DNA of 64,000 bases from Serratia rubidaea (GTDB lineage: Bacteria > Pseudomonadota > Gammaproteobacteria > Enterobacterales > Enterobacteriaceae), in the NCBI GenBank assembly GCA_901472405.1, contig LR590463.1:3348001-3412000 (forward strand). Reading direction: 5' to 3'. The notes beneath the pieces were generated by a model. It was given only the letters and a program-made list of their open reading frames with translations, was not told the DNA's origin and did not search any database. Below, piece after piece: positions 44,198-55,346 of the stretch. Made by a program: the position numbers and the translations under genes. Every line of letters begins with the position of its first letter. The stretch's first letter is position 1.

Positions 44198-45994
44198 TTA
44201 GCGGTCCACATCTGACATTACAAAATCGATACTACCCAGATAGACAATCAGGTCGGAAACCAGGCTGCCGCGGATAACCGACGGGATCTGCTGCAGGTGC
44301 GCAAAGCTTGGCGTACGTACCCGGGTGCGGTAGCTCATGGTGCTGCCGTCGCTGGTCAGGTAGTAGCTGTTGATCCCTTTGGTGGCTTCAATCATCTGGA
44401 ATGATTCGTTCGCTGGCATCACCGGGCCCCAGGAAACCTGCAGGAAGTGGGTGATCAGCGTTTCAATGTGCTGCAACGTGCGCTCTTTCGGCGGCGGCGT
44501 CGTCAGCGGGTGATCGGCCTTGAACGGGCCTTCCGGCATGTTGTTCAGGCACTGCTCGAGGATGCGCAGGCTCTGGCGCAGCTCCTCGACCTTCAGCATC
44601 ACGCGGCTGTAGCAGTCGCTGACGCCGTCGCCGACCGGCACGTCAAAGTCAAAGTTTTCATAGCCGGAGTACGGACGCCATTTACGCACGTCAAACTCGA
44701 TGCCGGTGGCGCGCAGGCCGGCGCCGGTAACGCCCCAGTCCAGCGCGTCTTTGGCGTTATACGCCGCCACGCCGACGGAACGGCCCTTCAGAATGGTGTT
44801 TTTCAGCGCCGCCTTGACGTAGGAGTCCAGACGCTTCGGCATCCACTCCAGGAACTCGCGCAGCAGGCGATCCCAGCCGCGCGGCAGGTCATGCGCCACG
44901 CCGCCGATGCGGAACCAGGCCGGGTGCATACGGAAACCGGTGATGGCTTCCACCAGGTCATAGATTTTCTGACGGTCGGTGAAGGCGAAGAACACCGGCG
45001 TCATGGCGCCGACGTCCTGAATGAAGGTGCTGATATACAGCAGGTGGCTGTTGATGCGGAACAGTTCGGACAGCATCACGCGGATGGTGTCGACGCGCTC
45101 AGGCACCTTGATGCCCGCCAGTTTTTCCACCGCCAGCACGTACGGCATTTCGTTAACGCAGCCGCCCAGGTATTCGATACGGTCGGTGTACGGAATGTAG
45201 CTGTGCCAGGACTGGCGCTCGCCCATCTTTTCCGCACCGCGGTGGTGGTAGCCGATATCCGGCACGCAGTCGACGATTTCTTCGCCGTCCAGCTGCAGGA
45301 TAATACGGAAGGCGCCGTGCGCCGACGGGTGGTTCGGGCCGAGGTTGAGGAACATGTAGTCCTCGTTCTCGTTGCCGCGCTTCATGCCCCACTCTTCCGG
45401 CTTGAAGGTCAGCGACTCCATCTCCAGATCTTCTTTCTGCTTGGTCAGAACGAACGGGTCGAATTCAGTCGCGCGCGCCGGGTAGTCTTTACGCAGCGGG
45501 TGGCCTTCCCAGGTCTGCGGCATCATGATGCGCGTCAGGTGCGGGTGGCCGTCGAAGGTGATGCCGAACATCTCCCAGGTCTCACGCTCGTACCAGTTGG
45601 CGTTCGGGAACACCTTGGTCGCGGTAGGCACGTGCAGGTCTTTTTCAGACAGCGCCACCTTCAGCATGATATCGCGGTTGCGTTCGATGGAAATCAGATG
45701 ATAGAAAACAGAAAAATCCGCGGCAGGCAGACCCTGGCGGTGCGTGCGCAGACGCTCGTCAACGCCATGCAGGTCGAACAGCATGACATACGGCTTCGGC
45801 TGTTTTCTGAGGAACGTCATTACTTCCAGGAGCTGTTCACGCTTGACCCATACCACGGGCATACCGGTACGCGTTGCTTGAACAGTAAAGGCTTCCGGCC
45901 CAAAACGGTTGCGCAGTTCGCCAATCACCGGATCGCCTTGGTGATCGCGGGTTTGCCAGTCAGGCAGAGCGTCGTGCGTCGTTGAATCTGTCAT
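44198..45994 (-). CDS. nuoCD: NADH-quinone oxidoreductase fused subunits C and D
   Basis: This is the fused NuoC-NuoD protein of 598 residues found in enterobacteria. The N-terminal ~185 residues are the 30-kDa NuoC part ([20 protein letters not shown]), and from [18 protein letters not shown] onward it is the 49-kDa NuoD part lining the quinone site (conserved HxxxH-type NHPSAHG and the C-terminal [12 protein letters not shown]). A charged linker ([11 protein letters not shown]) joins them. A 96-bp gap separates it from nuoB. The frame is clean. Confidence 0.98.
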   Translation of the reverse strand: MTDSTTHDALPDWQTRDHQGDPVIGELRNRFGPEAFTVQATRTGMPVVWVKREQLLEVMTFLRKQPKPYVMLFDLHGVDERLRTHRQGLPAADFSVFYHLISIERNRDIMLKVALSEKDLHVPTATKVFPNANWYERETWEMFGITFDGHPHLTRIMMPQTWEGHPLRKDYPARATEFDPFVLTKQKEDLEMESLTFKPEEWGMKRGNENEDYMFLNLGPNHPSAHGAFRIILQLDGEEIVDCVPDIGYHHRGAEKMGERQSWHSYIPYTDRIEYLGGCVNEMPYVLAVEKLAGIKVPERVDTIRVMLSELFRINSHLLYISTFIQDVGAMTPVFFAFTDRQKIYDLVEAITGFRMHPAWFRIGGVAHDLPRGWDRLLREFLEWMPKRLDSYVKAALKNTILKGRSVGVAAYNAKDALDWGVTGAGLRATGIEFDVRKWRPYSGYENFDFDVPVGDGVSDCYSRVMLKVEELRQSLRILEQCLNNMPEGPFKADHPLTTPPPKERTLQHIETLITHFLQVSWGPVMPANESFQMIEATKGINSYYLTSDGSTMSYRTRVRTPSFAHLQQIPSVIRGSLVSDLIVYLGSIDFVMSDVDR

Positions 45995-46090
45995 AATATT
46001 TTTTCACCACACTGAAGGGTCAAATCGCTGCAAGCTTAACTTTCGCTGTGTTTACCAATAGCGTATTAAGATGGACGTTAAATGAACGTC

Positions 46091-46765
46091 TTAAACTTCG
46101 TCAGGCGTGCGCAGATTGGTGACTGCGATACGCTCGCCGTGCTTGCGTTCTCTTTCCGACTGCATGTTGGCGCGATATACGCCCTGATCGCCAACCACCC
46201 ACGACAGCGGACGACGCTCTTTCCCGATGGATTCCTGCAGCAGCAGCAGCGCCTGCATGTAAGCTTCCGGACGCGGCGGACAGCCCGGGATGTACACGTC
46301 GACCGGCAGGAACTTGTCCACGCCCTGCACCACGGAATAGATATCGTACATGCCGCCGGAGTTGGCGCAGGCGCCCATGGAGATCACCCATTTCGGCTCA
46401 AGCATCTGCTCGTACAGGCGCTGGATGACCGGGGCCATTTTGGTGAAGCAGGTCCCCGCCACCACCATAAAGTCGGCCTGACGCGGGGAAGCGCGCAGCA
46501 CTTCCGCACCAAAACGCGCAACGTCATGAACGGCGGTAAACGAGGTCACCATCTCCACATAACAGCACGAAAGGCCGAAGTTATACGGCCAAAGAGAGTT
46601 TTTACGCCCCCAGTTCACCATGTCATGCAATGCATGTTCGAGTTTACCCATGTAAACCGTGCGGTGAACCTGTTGTTCCAGAGGATCGGCGACGATCTCC
46701 TGTTTCTGCAGGGGGTAACGGTCGTTCTCACCGTTCGGGTCTATGCGGGTGAGCGTATAGTCCAT
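46091..46765 (-). CDS. nuoB: NADH-quinone oxidoreductase subunit B
   Basis: NuoB carries cluster N2, the last iron-sulfur centre before quinone. The 224-residue product has the ligand cysteines in [21 protein letters not shown] and [12 protein letters not shown]. It lies 29 bp after nuoA. The frame is clean. Confidence 0.97.
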   Translation of the reverse strand: MDYTLTRIDPNGENDRYPLQKQEIVADPLEQQVHRTVYMGKLEHALHDMVNWGRKNSLWPYNFGLSCCYVEMVTSFTAVHDVARFGAEVLRASPRQADFMVVAGTCFTKMAPVIQRLYEQMLEPKWVISMGACANSGGMYDIYSVVQGVDKFLPVDVYIPGCPPRPEAYMQALLLLQESIGKERRPLSWVVGDQGVYRANMQSERERKHGERIAVTNLRTPDEV

Positions 46766-46794
46766 CTTAATGCCTCGTTTTTAACCACAAATAA

Positions 46795-47232
46795 CTACTG
46801 CGGATGACGGTTGGTGTTAGTGATCGTGCTTGGTTTAACCTGACGCTTGGAGCGAGCAGGCGTCCAGTCCAATGCGCCGATGCGCACCAGATAAACCAGA
46901 CCGGCCAGTAGCACCAAAATGAAAATGGCGGCTTCGATAAAGCCCACCCAGCCGCTCTCGCGAATCGAGACCGACCAGGCATAGAGATACAAGGCTTCTA
47001 CATCGAAAATAACGAAGAACATGGCGACCAGATAGAACTTGGCGGACAGGCGCATACGCGCTGAACCGACCGAGTCGATACCGGATTCAAACGGGGTGTT
47101 TTTGGCACGCGCACGGGCTCTCCCGCCCAGGAAATACGCGCCCAGCAGCATGAGGCCGCACAGCCCGATGGCCACGACAAGAAATACGGCGAATGCCCAG
47201 TGATGAGCGATAACTTCAGTGGTTGTTGACAT
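46795..47232 (-). CDS. nuoA: NADH-quinone oxidoreductase subunit A
   Basis: NuoA is a three-helix membrane subunit at the hinge of complex I. The 145-residue product has the conserved [20 protein letters not shown] loop and [15 protein letters not shown] helix. It is first in the nuo operon; the 715-bp upstream region to lrhA holds no gene. The frame is clean. Confidence 0.96.
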   Translation of the reverse strand: MSTTTEVIAHHWAFAVFLVVAIGLCGLMLLGAYFLGGRARARAKNTPFESGIDSVGSARMRLSAKFYLVAMFFVIFDVEALYLYAWSVSIRESGWVGFIEAAIFILVLLAGLVYLVRIGALDWTPARSKRQVKPSTITNTNRHPQ

Positions 47233-47401
47233 ACTCTTTGCTTACTCATCAAAAGTGGCGTCGAACATTCTGCTCTTATCACGGCAGTTAGCGCACCACA
47301 TCGATTTAAGGGAAGGATAAATAACCACAAAAAACTAACTGCTATTATTACAATGCGTTAAGCAGCGTTTTTACTGTGGGCTTTTTACTCCTTTCTATAA
47401 C

Positions 47402-47423
47402 CTTTTGTCAACTTTGACAAAAG
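47402..47423. promoter_or_regulatory. 22-bp palindrome in the nuo upstream region
   Basis: A perfect 10-bp inverted repeat (47402-47411 with 47414-47423, cttttgtcaa/ttgacaaaag, spacer ct) lies 170 bp before nuoA. It may be an operator. The whole AT-rich gap 47233-47890 is the likely nuo promoter and leader region, as in E. coli where nuo starts far upstream; I could not place a confident -10/-35 pair. Confidence 0.45.
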
Positions 47424-47890
47424 TATCTACACATTAGTTTACATACGTATCATTTAATTAACATTTCATGCGCCAGCTTCCAGGCTAAATCGTGTCAGTC
47501 ATTTGCTGTGTAGAAACAGATAGATATCAACCAATATGCACATTTCAGTTTTACTATATCATTCTCTCAGGTATTCCCTGTTGTTCCACTCACTACCTAG
47601 GGGTATTTTTTTGATCCAGGACACGTTTTCAGCAGAAATCCTCAAAAAAAGTGTGGCTCTTTAACATTTTTCATAAACTACCGCACAAATTTTAACCGCA
47701 CAGTATGCCCGCAAAATATCCACAGAAAAAACCTGACTTCTCGATTTTCGCACAACGGGGAAAAAAACGCTGAAAAAAATTTTCTTGCCGAAAACGGCCG
47801 TGCCGCGGCGGCAAAGAGAAGAACAAATAGAGGTTATAAGAGGAATTAATAACGAAGATACTATAAATAGCAATCTTACTAAAAAAGAGC

Positions 47891-47920
47891 AAAAAAAAAC
47901 CTCCGCCGCAGCAGAGGTTT
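47891..47920 (-). terminator. lrhA terminator
   Basis: An 8-bp stem (47895-47902 with 47913-47920, aaaacctc/gaggtttt) is followed on the minus strand by a long T run, 28 bp past the lrhA stop. Confidence 0.88.
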
Positions 47921-47947
47921 TAGGGTTACGCGACGCGCCGTCCGGCG

Positions 47948-48871
47948 CTATTCATCGTCATCAACCGCATCTTCTGTAGATGCGGCATTCTGGAAGCTGT
48001 AGCTGGTATTGCCCTGCTGAACCGCGCTGAAAATAGCCATCGCCAGCTCGTTTTCACACTGGATATCCTTGCACAGCGTGTATTGCGTCTCCGGCAGCGT
48101 CGGCAAACCTTCCGACGCCCCCAGCACGCGCAGATCCGGGCTCATCATCTCCACCGGACGGACGGTAACGCCCAGGCCCGCCTTACAGGCGGTGCGCACC
48201 GCCGACAGCGTGGAAGCCACGTAGGCAATACGCCATGGGATCCCGGCCTCGTCCAGATGCTCGATCGCCATCGCGCGGAAAGGACAAGGCTCATCCAGCA
48301 CCACCAGCGGAATCGGCTCATCCTGCTGGAAATGGTAATCCGCCGCGCAGTACCACAGCGTTGGCGAGGTGCGCAGCACCACGTGCGGGTGCCCGACGGT
48401 ATCGACGGTGGTAATAGCCAGATCCACCTCGCCGTTATTGAGCATATCCAGCATAAATGGACTACGCTTGACGCGTACGTCTACCGCCAGTTTCGGATAG
48501 ACGGCGGTTACGCGGTTTAACAGGAACGGTAAAATGGTGTCGGCCGTGTCATCGGAAGCGCCAATGGTGAGCACGCCTTTGATATTGTTAAACATCAACG
48601 AGGCGCAGGCTTCATCATTAAAGCGCAATATTTTTCTGGCGTAACCGAGCAGCTGTATGCCATGCTCAGTAAGAAGTTTATTACGACCGTGTCGGGCGAA
48701 TAACTCTTTGCCTACCAATTGCTCTAATCGCTGCATTTGCTGGCTGACCGCGGACTGAGTACGGCAGACGGCGACGGCCGCTGCGGCAAACGTATTCAGA
48801 TCGGCAACAGCCACAAAAGTTCTTAGCAGATCGAGGTCGAGATTAAGTATCGGACGATTTGCATTGGTCAT
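47948..48871 (-). CDS. lrhA: LysR-family regulator LrhA (HexA/HexS type)
   Basis: LrhA is a LysR-type regulator that controls motility, chemotaxis and adhesion in E. coli; its Serratia and plant-pathogen orthologues (HexS, HexA, PecT) repress exoenzymes, pigment and swarming. The ~307-residue product is strongly conserved in the HTH ([35 protein letters not shown]) and in [14 protein letters not shown], and varies in the middle and the acidic C-terminus (EDAVDDDE). The ATG at 48871 aligns with E. coli LrhA; a GTG at 48886 is in frame. It sits between nuo and alaA as in E. coli. Confidence 0.93.
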   Translation of the reverse strand: MTNANRPILNLDLDLLRTFVAVADLNTFAAAAVAVCRTQSAVSQQMQRLEQLVGKELFARHGRNKLLTEHGIQLLGYARKILRFNDEACASLMFNNIKGVLTIGASDDTADTILPFLLNRVTAVYPKLAVDVRVKRSPFMLDMLNNGEVDLAITTVDTVGHPHVVLRTSPTLWYCAADYHFQQDEPIPLVVLDEPCPFRAMAIEHLDEAGIPWRIAYVASTLSAVRTACKAGLGVTVRPVEMMSPDLRVLGASEGLPTLPETQYTLCKDIQCENELAMAIFSAVQQGNTSYSFQNAASTEDAVDDDE

Positions 48872-48886
48872 AGTGTTTTTCTTCAC

Positions 48887-49719
48887 TTTTTAAATTCTAT
48901 AATATTTGAAACTACCCTGGTGTATTTCTTTAGGCGCTGTTTAAAAGAACGGCGCCAGGTACGACACTACCCCACTCATAAGTGGAGGGCAAAAAATTCC
49001 TTATATTTCGTTACCTCTATCGCCTTTTAGCCTGCAACCTATCGCCGCCGCTTAACTGGCCCGGATGAGCGCATCGCTAATGTGTTGGATGGAAAGGGGG
49101 AACAAGAATTTTACTCATTCATCCCGCTGAATTGCCACACTAAACGTGCTTCTTTTTTCTCATATTCGCGCGCTATTTTAACGCAACCGCTCACGAATGC
49201 TGAATGTTTATTGCTGAAACAATCGACAAATTTTAAGGATAAACCAATAAATTCAAATGGTAACCAAGATGCCAAGGTGAAAGCCCGTGCAGTTACGCAA
49301 ATGTTAGCCAAGTCACAAAGTGAAAGCTTTCTAATATAAATATTATTTATATAGCAGTGTGGTGATGAATAACTCATCAAGCTATCAGACTAGTCCGGGA
49401 ATACCCGCCCATTCAGCATTAAAAGGCGGCACTGTCGCCTGACGACGCCAGACCAACCGCCCCGCTCACGCTGTGCAGCCAGGTTTACGCCCCGAGGCGC
49501 CCAACACAATAAAACACCAACAATGAAACCAAACACAGAATTTAACGCCAACAAAAAATTTTAACCAGACTTATCATCGTTAAAATCGCCATTTTAGCCG
49601 ATCATTTGCACCAAAGGTGTGCGCAGCCCTTCAAAAGCGCAGGTACCAGGAGTACATTGGGCAGGTTGCGGCGTTCCACGGTAGGAATGCCCTATCCCAG
49701 CAGAAGGCACAGTTTTTTT
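48887..49719. other. Gene-free gap between lrhA and alaA
   Basis: This 830-bp AT-rich gap separates divergent lrhA and alaA. Overlapping open frames (49082-49339 on plus, 49111-49380 on minus) have no SD or recognisable domain. E. coli lrhA also has a long untranslated leader, so this probably holds both promoters and leaders. A small hairpin aggcg/cgcct is near 49424-49439. No promoter was placed with confidence. Confidence 0.6.
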
Positions 49720-50933
49720 ATGTCCCCCATTGAGAAATCCAGCAAACTGGACAACGTCTGTTATGACATTCGCGGCCCGGTGCTCAAAGAAGCCAAACGC
49801 CTAGAAGAAGAAGGCAATAAAGTCCTTAAACTCAACATCGGCAACCCCGCGCCCTTCGGCTTTGAAGCGCCGGATGAAATTCTGGTCGATGTGATCCGCA
49901 ACCTGCCGACCGCTCAGGGCTACTGTGATTCCAAAGGGCTCTACTCGGCGCGCAAGGCGATTATGCAGCACTATCAGGCGCGCGACATGCGCGACGTCAC
50001 CGTCGAGGACATCTATATCGGCAACGGCGTATCCGAGCTGATCGTCCAGTCGATGCAGGCGCTGCTCAACAGCGGCGACGAAATGCTGGTGCCGGCGCCC
50101 GACTACCCGCTGTGGACCGCGGCGGTTTCGCTCTCCAGCGGCAAGGCCGTCCACTATCTGTGTGACGAAGAGGCCGGCTGGTTCCCGGACCTTGACGATA
50201 TTCGCAGTAAAATCACCCCGCGCACCCGCGGTATCGTGATCATCAACCCCAATAACCCGACCGGCGCAGTGTACAGCAAAGCGCTGCTGGAACAGATCGT
50301 CGAAATTGCGCGCGAACATAACCTGATCATCTTCGCCGATGAAATCTACGACAAGATCCTGTATGACGCCGCCGAACATATCTCCATCGCTTCGCTGGCG
50401 CCGGACCTGCTGACCGTCACCTTTAACGGCCTGTCCAAAACCTACCGCGTCGCCGGTTTCCGTCAGGGCTGGATGGTGCTGAACGGCCCGAAAAAGCACG
50501 CCAAGGGCTATATTGAAGGCTGGAAATGCTGGCGTCGATGCGCCTGTGCGCCAACGTGCCGATGCAACACGCCATCCAGACCGCGCTGGGCGGTTATCAG
50601 AGCATCAGCGAATTTATTCAGCCGGGCGGCCGCCTGTACGAACAGCGCAACCGCACCTGGGAGCTGCTCAACGATATTCCCGGCGTCTCCTGCGTCAAGC
50701 CTCAGGGCGCGCTGTATATGTTCCCGCGTATCGACGCCAAGCGTTTTAATATCCACGACGACCAGAAACTGGTGCTGGATCTGCTGCTGCAGGAGAAGGT
50801 CCTGCTGGTGCAGGGCAGCGCGTTTAACTGGCCGTATCCCGATCACGTGCGCATCGTTACCCTGCCGCGCGTCGACGAACTGGAAATGGCGGTCGGCAAG
50901 CTGGGGCGCTTCCTGGAAAACTATCGCCAGTAA
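49720..50933 (+). CDS. alaA: Glutamate-pyruvate aminotransferase AlaA (one frameshift)
   Basis: AlaA is a PLP-dependent class I aminotransferase that makes alanine from pyruvate and glutamate. Frame-corrected it has 404 residues. The PLP lysine is in TFNGLSKTYRVAGFR, and the cofactor aspartate region is IIFADEIYDKI, with IINPNNPTGAVYS before it. One C is missing at ~50520 (gaaggcctg read as gaaggctg): after KGYIEG the frame resumes as LEMLASMRLCANVP. The ATG at 49720 gives the standard MSPIEKSSKLDN start. Confidence 0.95.
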
Positions 50934-51014
50934 ACTCCCCCTTCTCTACGGCGCGTTTGCATAAACGCGCCGTAGTCAGCAAAATAACGTTCTTTGCTGC
51001 CGTAGAGAAAACCC

Positions 51015-51611
51015 ATGAGCCAGAGCCATTTCTTTGCCCACCTGTCCCGCCTGAAACTGATCAACCGCTGGCGCTGATGCGCAACGTGCGCACCGAAAAC
51101 GTCTCCGAACACAGCCTGCAGGTGGCGTTTGTCGCCACGCGCTGGCGGTGATTAAAAACCGCAAGTTCAACGGCAACCTGAACGCCGAGCGCGTGGCGCT
51201 GCTGGCGATGTATCACGACGCCAGCGAAGTGATCACCGGCGATATGCCGACGCCGATCAAGTATTACAACCCGCAGATTGCCCATGAATATAAAAAGATC
51301 GAAAAAGTGGCGCAGCAGAAATTACTGGCGATGATCCCGGAAGAGCTGCGCAATGACTTTCGCAGCATTCTCGACGAGCATTGCTACAGCGAGGATGAAA
51401 AGTTGGTGGTCAAGCAGGCCGACGCCCTGTGCGCCTATCTGAAGTGCCTGGAAGAACTGTCGGCGGCAACCAGGAGTTCACGCTGGCCAAGGCGCGGCTG
51501 GAGAAAACCCTGCAGCTGCGCAACAGCCCGGAAATGGAGTACTTCATGACGGTGTTTATCCCCAGCTTCAGCCTGTCGCTGGACGAGATCAGCCTGGACG
51601 CCGAACTGTAA
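51015..51611 (+). CDS. yfbR: 5'-Deoxynucleotidase YfbR (three frameshifts)
   Basis: YfbR is an HD-domain phosphatase that dephosphorylates deoxyribonucleoside 5'-monophosphates. Frame-corrected it is 199 residues, as in E. coli. Landmarks are [19 protein letters not shown], the HD motif [15 protein letters not shown], and [16 protein letters not shown]. Single bases are missing near 51071 (NRW then [10 protein letters not shown]), 51135 (VA then [11 protein letters not shown]) and 51465 (LSA then [12 protein letters not shown]). It follows alaA in the same direction after ~80 bp. Confidence 0.92.
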
Positions 51612-51656
51612 TCCCCCTTCAGGGCGCGACGTCCGCGCCCTGTTGTCTGACGGGGT

Positions 51657-53487
51657 TCAGAACGGGAACAGCCACGGCACCACCGCAACGCTGACCAGCA
51701 TCACCAGCACGGTGAACGGCACGCCAAGACGGACAAAATCACCGAAGGTGTAATTCCCCGGCCCCAGCACCAGCGTATTTACCGGCGACGAGACCGGCGT
51801 CATAAAGGCCGCGGAAGCGGCTATCGCGATAATCATGGCGAACGGATAAGGCGACACCGCCATTTCCCGCGCCGCCGCGATGGCGATCGGCGCCATCAGC
51901 ACCGCCGTGGCGGTATTGGAGATAAACAGGCCGATCGTCGCGCACAGGACGAACAGGCAGAGCAGCATCACGCGCGGCCCCATATCGCCGGCCACGTCCA
52001 TCAGCCCCTGCACGATCAGGCCCACCCCGCCGGTTTTCTGCAGCGCCTGCGCAAACGGCATCATGCCGACGATCAGAATAATGCTCGGCCAGTGAATCGA
52101 CTTATAGGCGCTCTCCATATCGATACAGCGGAATTTGCCCATCAGCAGACAGGCGATCAGCGCCGCAATCGGGTTCGGCACCTCGTCGGTCAGCATCATC
52201 GCCACCATCAGCGCCAGACAAAACAGCGCGTGCGGCGCCTGCGTCATCGCCGGCGCCACTTCGTCCACCTCCGCCGGCAGGTTGAGCACGATAAAGTCGT
52301 GGGTTTTGCTCTGCAGCTGGCGAATCGCCTTCCAGTCGCCGATCACCAGCAGCATATCTCCCAGCGCCAGCGGTTCATCCACCAGCTTGCCCGCCAGCGT
52401 CTCGCCGTTGCGGCGAATGCCGACCACGTTGAGATCGTAACGGCTGCGGAAGCCGCTATCCCGCAGACTTTTGCCCAGCAGCGCCGAATCGGGATCAGCG
52501 ACACCTCCGCCATGCCGACGTTGCGCGACTGCTCAGAGAAATAGTCGCCGCGCAGCACCATCGGCTCCAGCTGCTGTTCGCCGCAGAATTCGCGCAGGTC
52601 AACGTCGCTGGCCGACATATCGATCAGCAGCACGTCGCGCTCGCGCAGCTCGGTACTGCCGGAGGCGCTGACCATCACCCGCCGAAAGCGCTTCCAGCGC
52701 TCAATGCCCACCACGTTGGCGCCGTAGCGCGCCCGCAGATGCAGCTCATCCAGCGAACGCCCCACCAGCGGGAGCCGCGCGCAGCGCCAGGCGGCGCGCG
52801 CGGCCGGTCAGTTTGTAATCGCGGATCAGATCGCGGAAGGTGCGGCGCTGCCAGCTCTCTTTGCGGCTGTCCGGCGAGGCGCCGCCCAGCCAGCGCCGCG
52901 CCAGCAGCATATAGCCCCACGCCGAGCACCAGCACCAGCATGCCGATCGGCGTGACGCCGAAGAAGCCGAAGCCGCGGATGCCCTCGCGCACCAGCTCGC
53001 TGTTCACCACCATATTGGGCGGCGTCGCCACCAGCGTCATCATGCCGCTGATCAGGCCGGCGAAGCTCAGCGGCATCATCAGCCGCCCCGGCGCGGTTTT
53101 CATCCGCGCCGCCACGCTGAGCACCACCGGAATAAAAATCGCCACCACGCCGGTCGAGCTCATAAACGCCCCCAGCCCGGCCACCGTCACCATCAGCAGC
53201 ACCAGCATTTTGGTTTCGCTGCTGCCGGCCACCTTCACCAACCAGTCGCCGACCTGATAGGCCACGCCGGTGCGCACCAATCCTTCGCCGATCACGAACA
53301 GCGCGGCGATCAAAATCACGTTCGGGTCGCTAAAGCCGACCGTCGCCTCCTGCAAGGTTAGCGTTCCGCTTAACACAAAGGCGATAATCACCAATAAGGC
53401 GACCACATCCATGCGCAGTTTGTTGGTGGTAAACAGCACAATCGCCACCAGCAATAAACACAACACCCACAGTAATTCGCTGTTCAC
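51657..53487 (-). CDS. yfbS: SLC13-type anion transporter YfbS (four frame errors)
   Basis: YfbS is an inner-membrane divalent-anion:sodium symporter-family protein with two cytoplasmic TrkA-C domains in the middle ([19 protein letters not shown] ... and [19 protein letters not shown]). Frame-corrected it is ~610 residues, matching E. coli YfbS; membrane motifs include [17 protein letters not shown] and [19 protein letters not shown]. One base is extra near 52905-52915 (VLGVG then [11 protein letters not shown]), two are missing near 52770-52790 (before [10 protein letters not shown]), and one near 52488 (SLIP then DSALLGKSL). GTG at 53487 with gagg upstream was chosen; ATG 53502 is possible. 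The substrate is not known. Confidence 0.88.
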
Positions 53488-53534
53488 ATCGGCCTCGTCC
53501 ATCCGCCAGGTTCCAAGGCCTTAAAAATTAGCAC

Positions 53535-53558
53535 AAAAAAACCCCGCGTATGCGGGGT
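53535..53558 (-). terminator. Terminator after hxpA
   Basis: A 7-bp stem (53541-53547 with 53552-53558, accccgc/gcggggt) has a 4-nt loop and a T run on the minus strand, 30 bp past the hxpA stop. Confidence 0.9.
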
Positions 53559-53587
53559 CTAATCAATTTGCCGGCGAATAGCGGCGA

Positions 53588-54265
53588 TCAGTCGCGCAGC
53601 GTGATGCGCGCGCCGTGCGCATCGCCGTCAACCTGCAGTTGTTCAAGGGAGGAAAGGCGCAGATCGACCTGCTCCAGCTGCGGCGCATCGGCAGGCGCAT
53701 TGACCGCGATCACCTGGCAGCCGGCGGCCAGGCCGGAAGCGATGCCCGCCGCTGCATCCTCAACCACCACGCACGCCTGCGGCGCCAGCCCCAGGCGCTC
53801 CGCCCCCAGCAGGTAGGCGTCCGGCTGCGGTTTGCCGCGCTCAACCTGTTCGGCGGTGACAAACACCGCCGGCAGCGGCAGCCCCGCCGCCTGGCGGCGC
53901 GCGCTGGCAACCGGCACCGAACCGGAGGTGACGATCGCCCAGGGAATGCCCAGCGTGTTCAGCCGCTCCAGCAGCGCCGCCGCCCCCGGCAGAGCGCGTA
54001 CGCCGTCGGTATCCTGCGCTTCCACCTGTTCCAGCAGATCGTGTTCATGCTGAATATCGGCTTCGCTGGCGCCCGGCATAAAGTGGCGCAGAGAGGTAAT
54101 GGCCTGTTTACCGTGAATAAAATCCAGCACCGCCTGCGGATCGACGCCGTGCCGGTTGGCCCACTGGGTCCAGGCGCGCTCCACAACGGGCAGTGAATCT
54201 ACCAATGTACCATCCAGGTCGAACAGAAAGCCTTTACACTCCACAGGAAACCTCTTTTTAATCAT
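53588..54265 (-). CDS. hxpA: Sugar phosphatase HxpA (YfbT)
   Basis: HxpA (YfbT) is a HAD-like phosphatase acting on hexitol and sugar phosphates. The 225-residue product has HAD motif [15 protein letters not shown], motif [12 protein letters not shown], motif III near [12 protein letters not shown] and motif [12 protein letters not shown]. Its ATG overlaps the yfbU stop by four bases, so the two are coupled. The frame is clean. Confidence 0.93.
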   Translation of the reverse strand: MIKKRFPVECKGFLFDLDGTLVDSLPVVERAWTQWANRHGVDPQAVLDFIHGKQAITSLRHFMPGASEADIQHEHDLLEQVEAQDTDGVRALPGAAALLERLNTLGIPWAIVTSGSVPVASARRQAAGLPLPAVFVTAEQVERGKPQPDAYLLGAERLGLAPQACVVVEDAAAGIASGLAAGCQVIAVNAPADAPQLEQVDLRLSSLEQLQVDGDAHGARITLRD

Positions 54266-54756
54266 GCATTAATAATTTGCGCAATCTCGACGGCGCTCAA
54301 ATGATACTGACGCGGACAAGACAGCCACAGCGCCAGCATACGCTGATATTTATCCCACATTTTGGTCTGGGCGTTAAAGCCGTGGCTGCCGGCGTCGAAC
54401 TGAGTATAGCGTCCCTCGGTATTGACCAGGAAACGCACATAGCTCAGATAGCGCGCCTCGGTCGCCGCATCAAAGCCAAGAAACGCCAGACGGCGCGGCT
54501 CCAGCCCCTGGCGATCCTTGAGATTCTCCCAGGACACCTGCAGCGCATGGTGCATTTCCATAATATTGATGATGGTGCGGCAAACCTCTTCGCTCATCTC
54601 GTCGAAATCGCGATCCAGCTCGCGCAGCTGCAGGCCGAAACCGCGCTCCACCACGGTTTGCAGGCGGCGGTAGCGTTCGGCGTTGTCCGGATCGAGCAGC
54701 GTCATCATCTTATACTGATTCGACAGGATCAGGCGTTGGGCGTGGGTCATTTCCAT
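54262..54756 (-). CDS. yfbU: YfbU family protein
   Basis: The 164-residue product is the conserved YfbU protein, an all-helical cytosolic protein reported in E. coli to be linked to growth inhibition; its molecular role is unknown. Conserved features are [35 protein letters not shown] and the C-terminal [20 protein letters not shown]. The ATG at 54756 is the family start; the frame stays open to 54849. The frame is clean. Confidence 0.93.
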   Translation of the reverse strand: MEMTHAQRLILSNQYKMMTLLDPDNAERYRRLQTVVERGFGLQLRELDRDFDEMSEEVCRTIINIMEMHHALQVSWENLKDRQGLEPRRLAFLGFDAATEARYLSYVRFLVNTEGRYTQFDAGSHGFNAQTKMWDKYQRMLALWLSCPRQYHLSAVEIAQIINA

Positions 54757-54890
54757 GTTTAGGGTCCTCAGTTCTGCAAATTGGCGTGAGCATCGCATAC
54801 TGATTTGGGGCATGGAATCACAACCCGCCGCTTCTTTGATTTGCGCCAAGTTTGGCGTCGCCGGACGCAGCGGTCCGGCGGCGAAGGAAC

Positions 54891-55346
54891 TCAGAGATCG
54901 TCCAGGAAGGTCTTGTCCAACTGCTTGAACGCGCGCTTGAGCAGGTCCGCCAGCGACTGATAGGTCGGCGTACCCTCAACCGGCGCCAGCGCCTGGCCGG
55001 CCTGCGCCAGCTTGTCGCGCACCTCGTGGAACCAGCCGAGCAGCCCCGGCGGCAGCGGCGTCAGCGAACGGCGGCCCAGCCACCACAGCCCCTGCATCGG
55101 CAGGCTGCAGGCGAACAGCGCGGTGGCGATCGCCGGGCCGAGCTGGCCGCCCAGCGCAATCTGCCAGGTCAGGGTGAACACCGCCAGCGGCGGCATAAAA
55201 CGAATGGCGAAACGGGTGGCGCGCGCAACGCGATTCTCCGGAAAGACCGGGGCCAGACGCTTGTCCGACGGCCAGGTTTTCATATAGTGCTGTCCGCGCT
55301 GGAATACCTGAAACCAACTTACGGAACCGGACGGTTTGCTCGTCAT
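54891..55346 (-). CDS. yfbV: YfbV (UPF0208) membrane protein
   Basis: YfbV is a 151-residue inner-membrane protein with two helices (about residues 46-66 and 70-88); in E. coli it is reported to affect insulation of the Ter macrodomain. Landmarks are [17 protein letters not shown] and [20 protein letters not shown]. The ATG at 55346 has gagg upstream. It is divergent from ackA. The frame is clean. Confidence 0.93.
   Translation of the reverse strand: MTSKPSGSVSWFQVFQRGQHYMKTWPSDKRLAPVFPENRVARATRFAIRFMPPLAVFTLTWQIALGGQLGPAIATALFACSLPMQGLWWLGRRSLTPLPPGLLGWFHEVRDKLAQAGQALAPVEGTPTYQSLADLLKRAFKQLDKTFLDDL

Noticed and set aside
32099-47232. Multiple broken nuo genes read as a degraded complex I operon
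   Set aside because: All 13 genes are present in order with full-length similarity; each break is cured by one base, and most neighbours are clean.
49082-49380. Small overlapping frames in the lrhA-alaA gap
   Set aside because: Both strands are open by AT-rich chance; no SD, no conserved motif, and they contradict each other.
27383-49392. aagctatcagac repeated near 27383 and 49379, considered as attachment sites
   Set aside because: A 12-base match between two AT-rich gaps is expected by chance in 64 kb; no integrase or tRNA is present.
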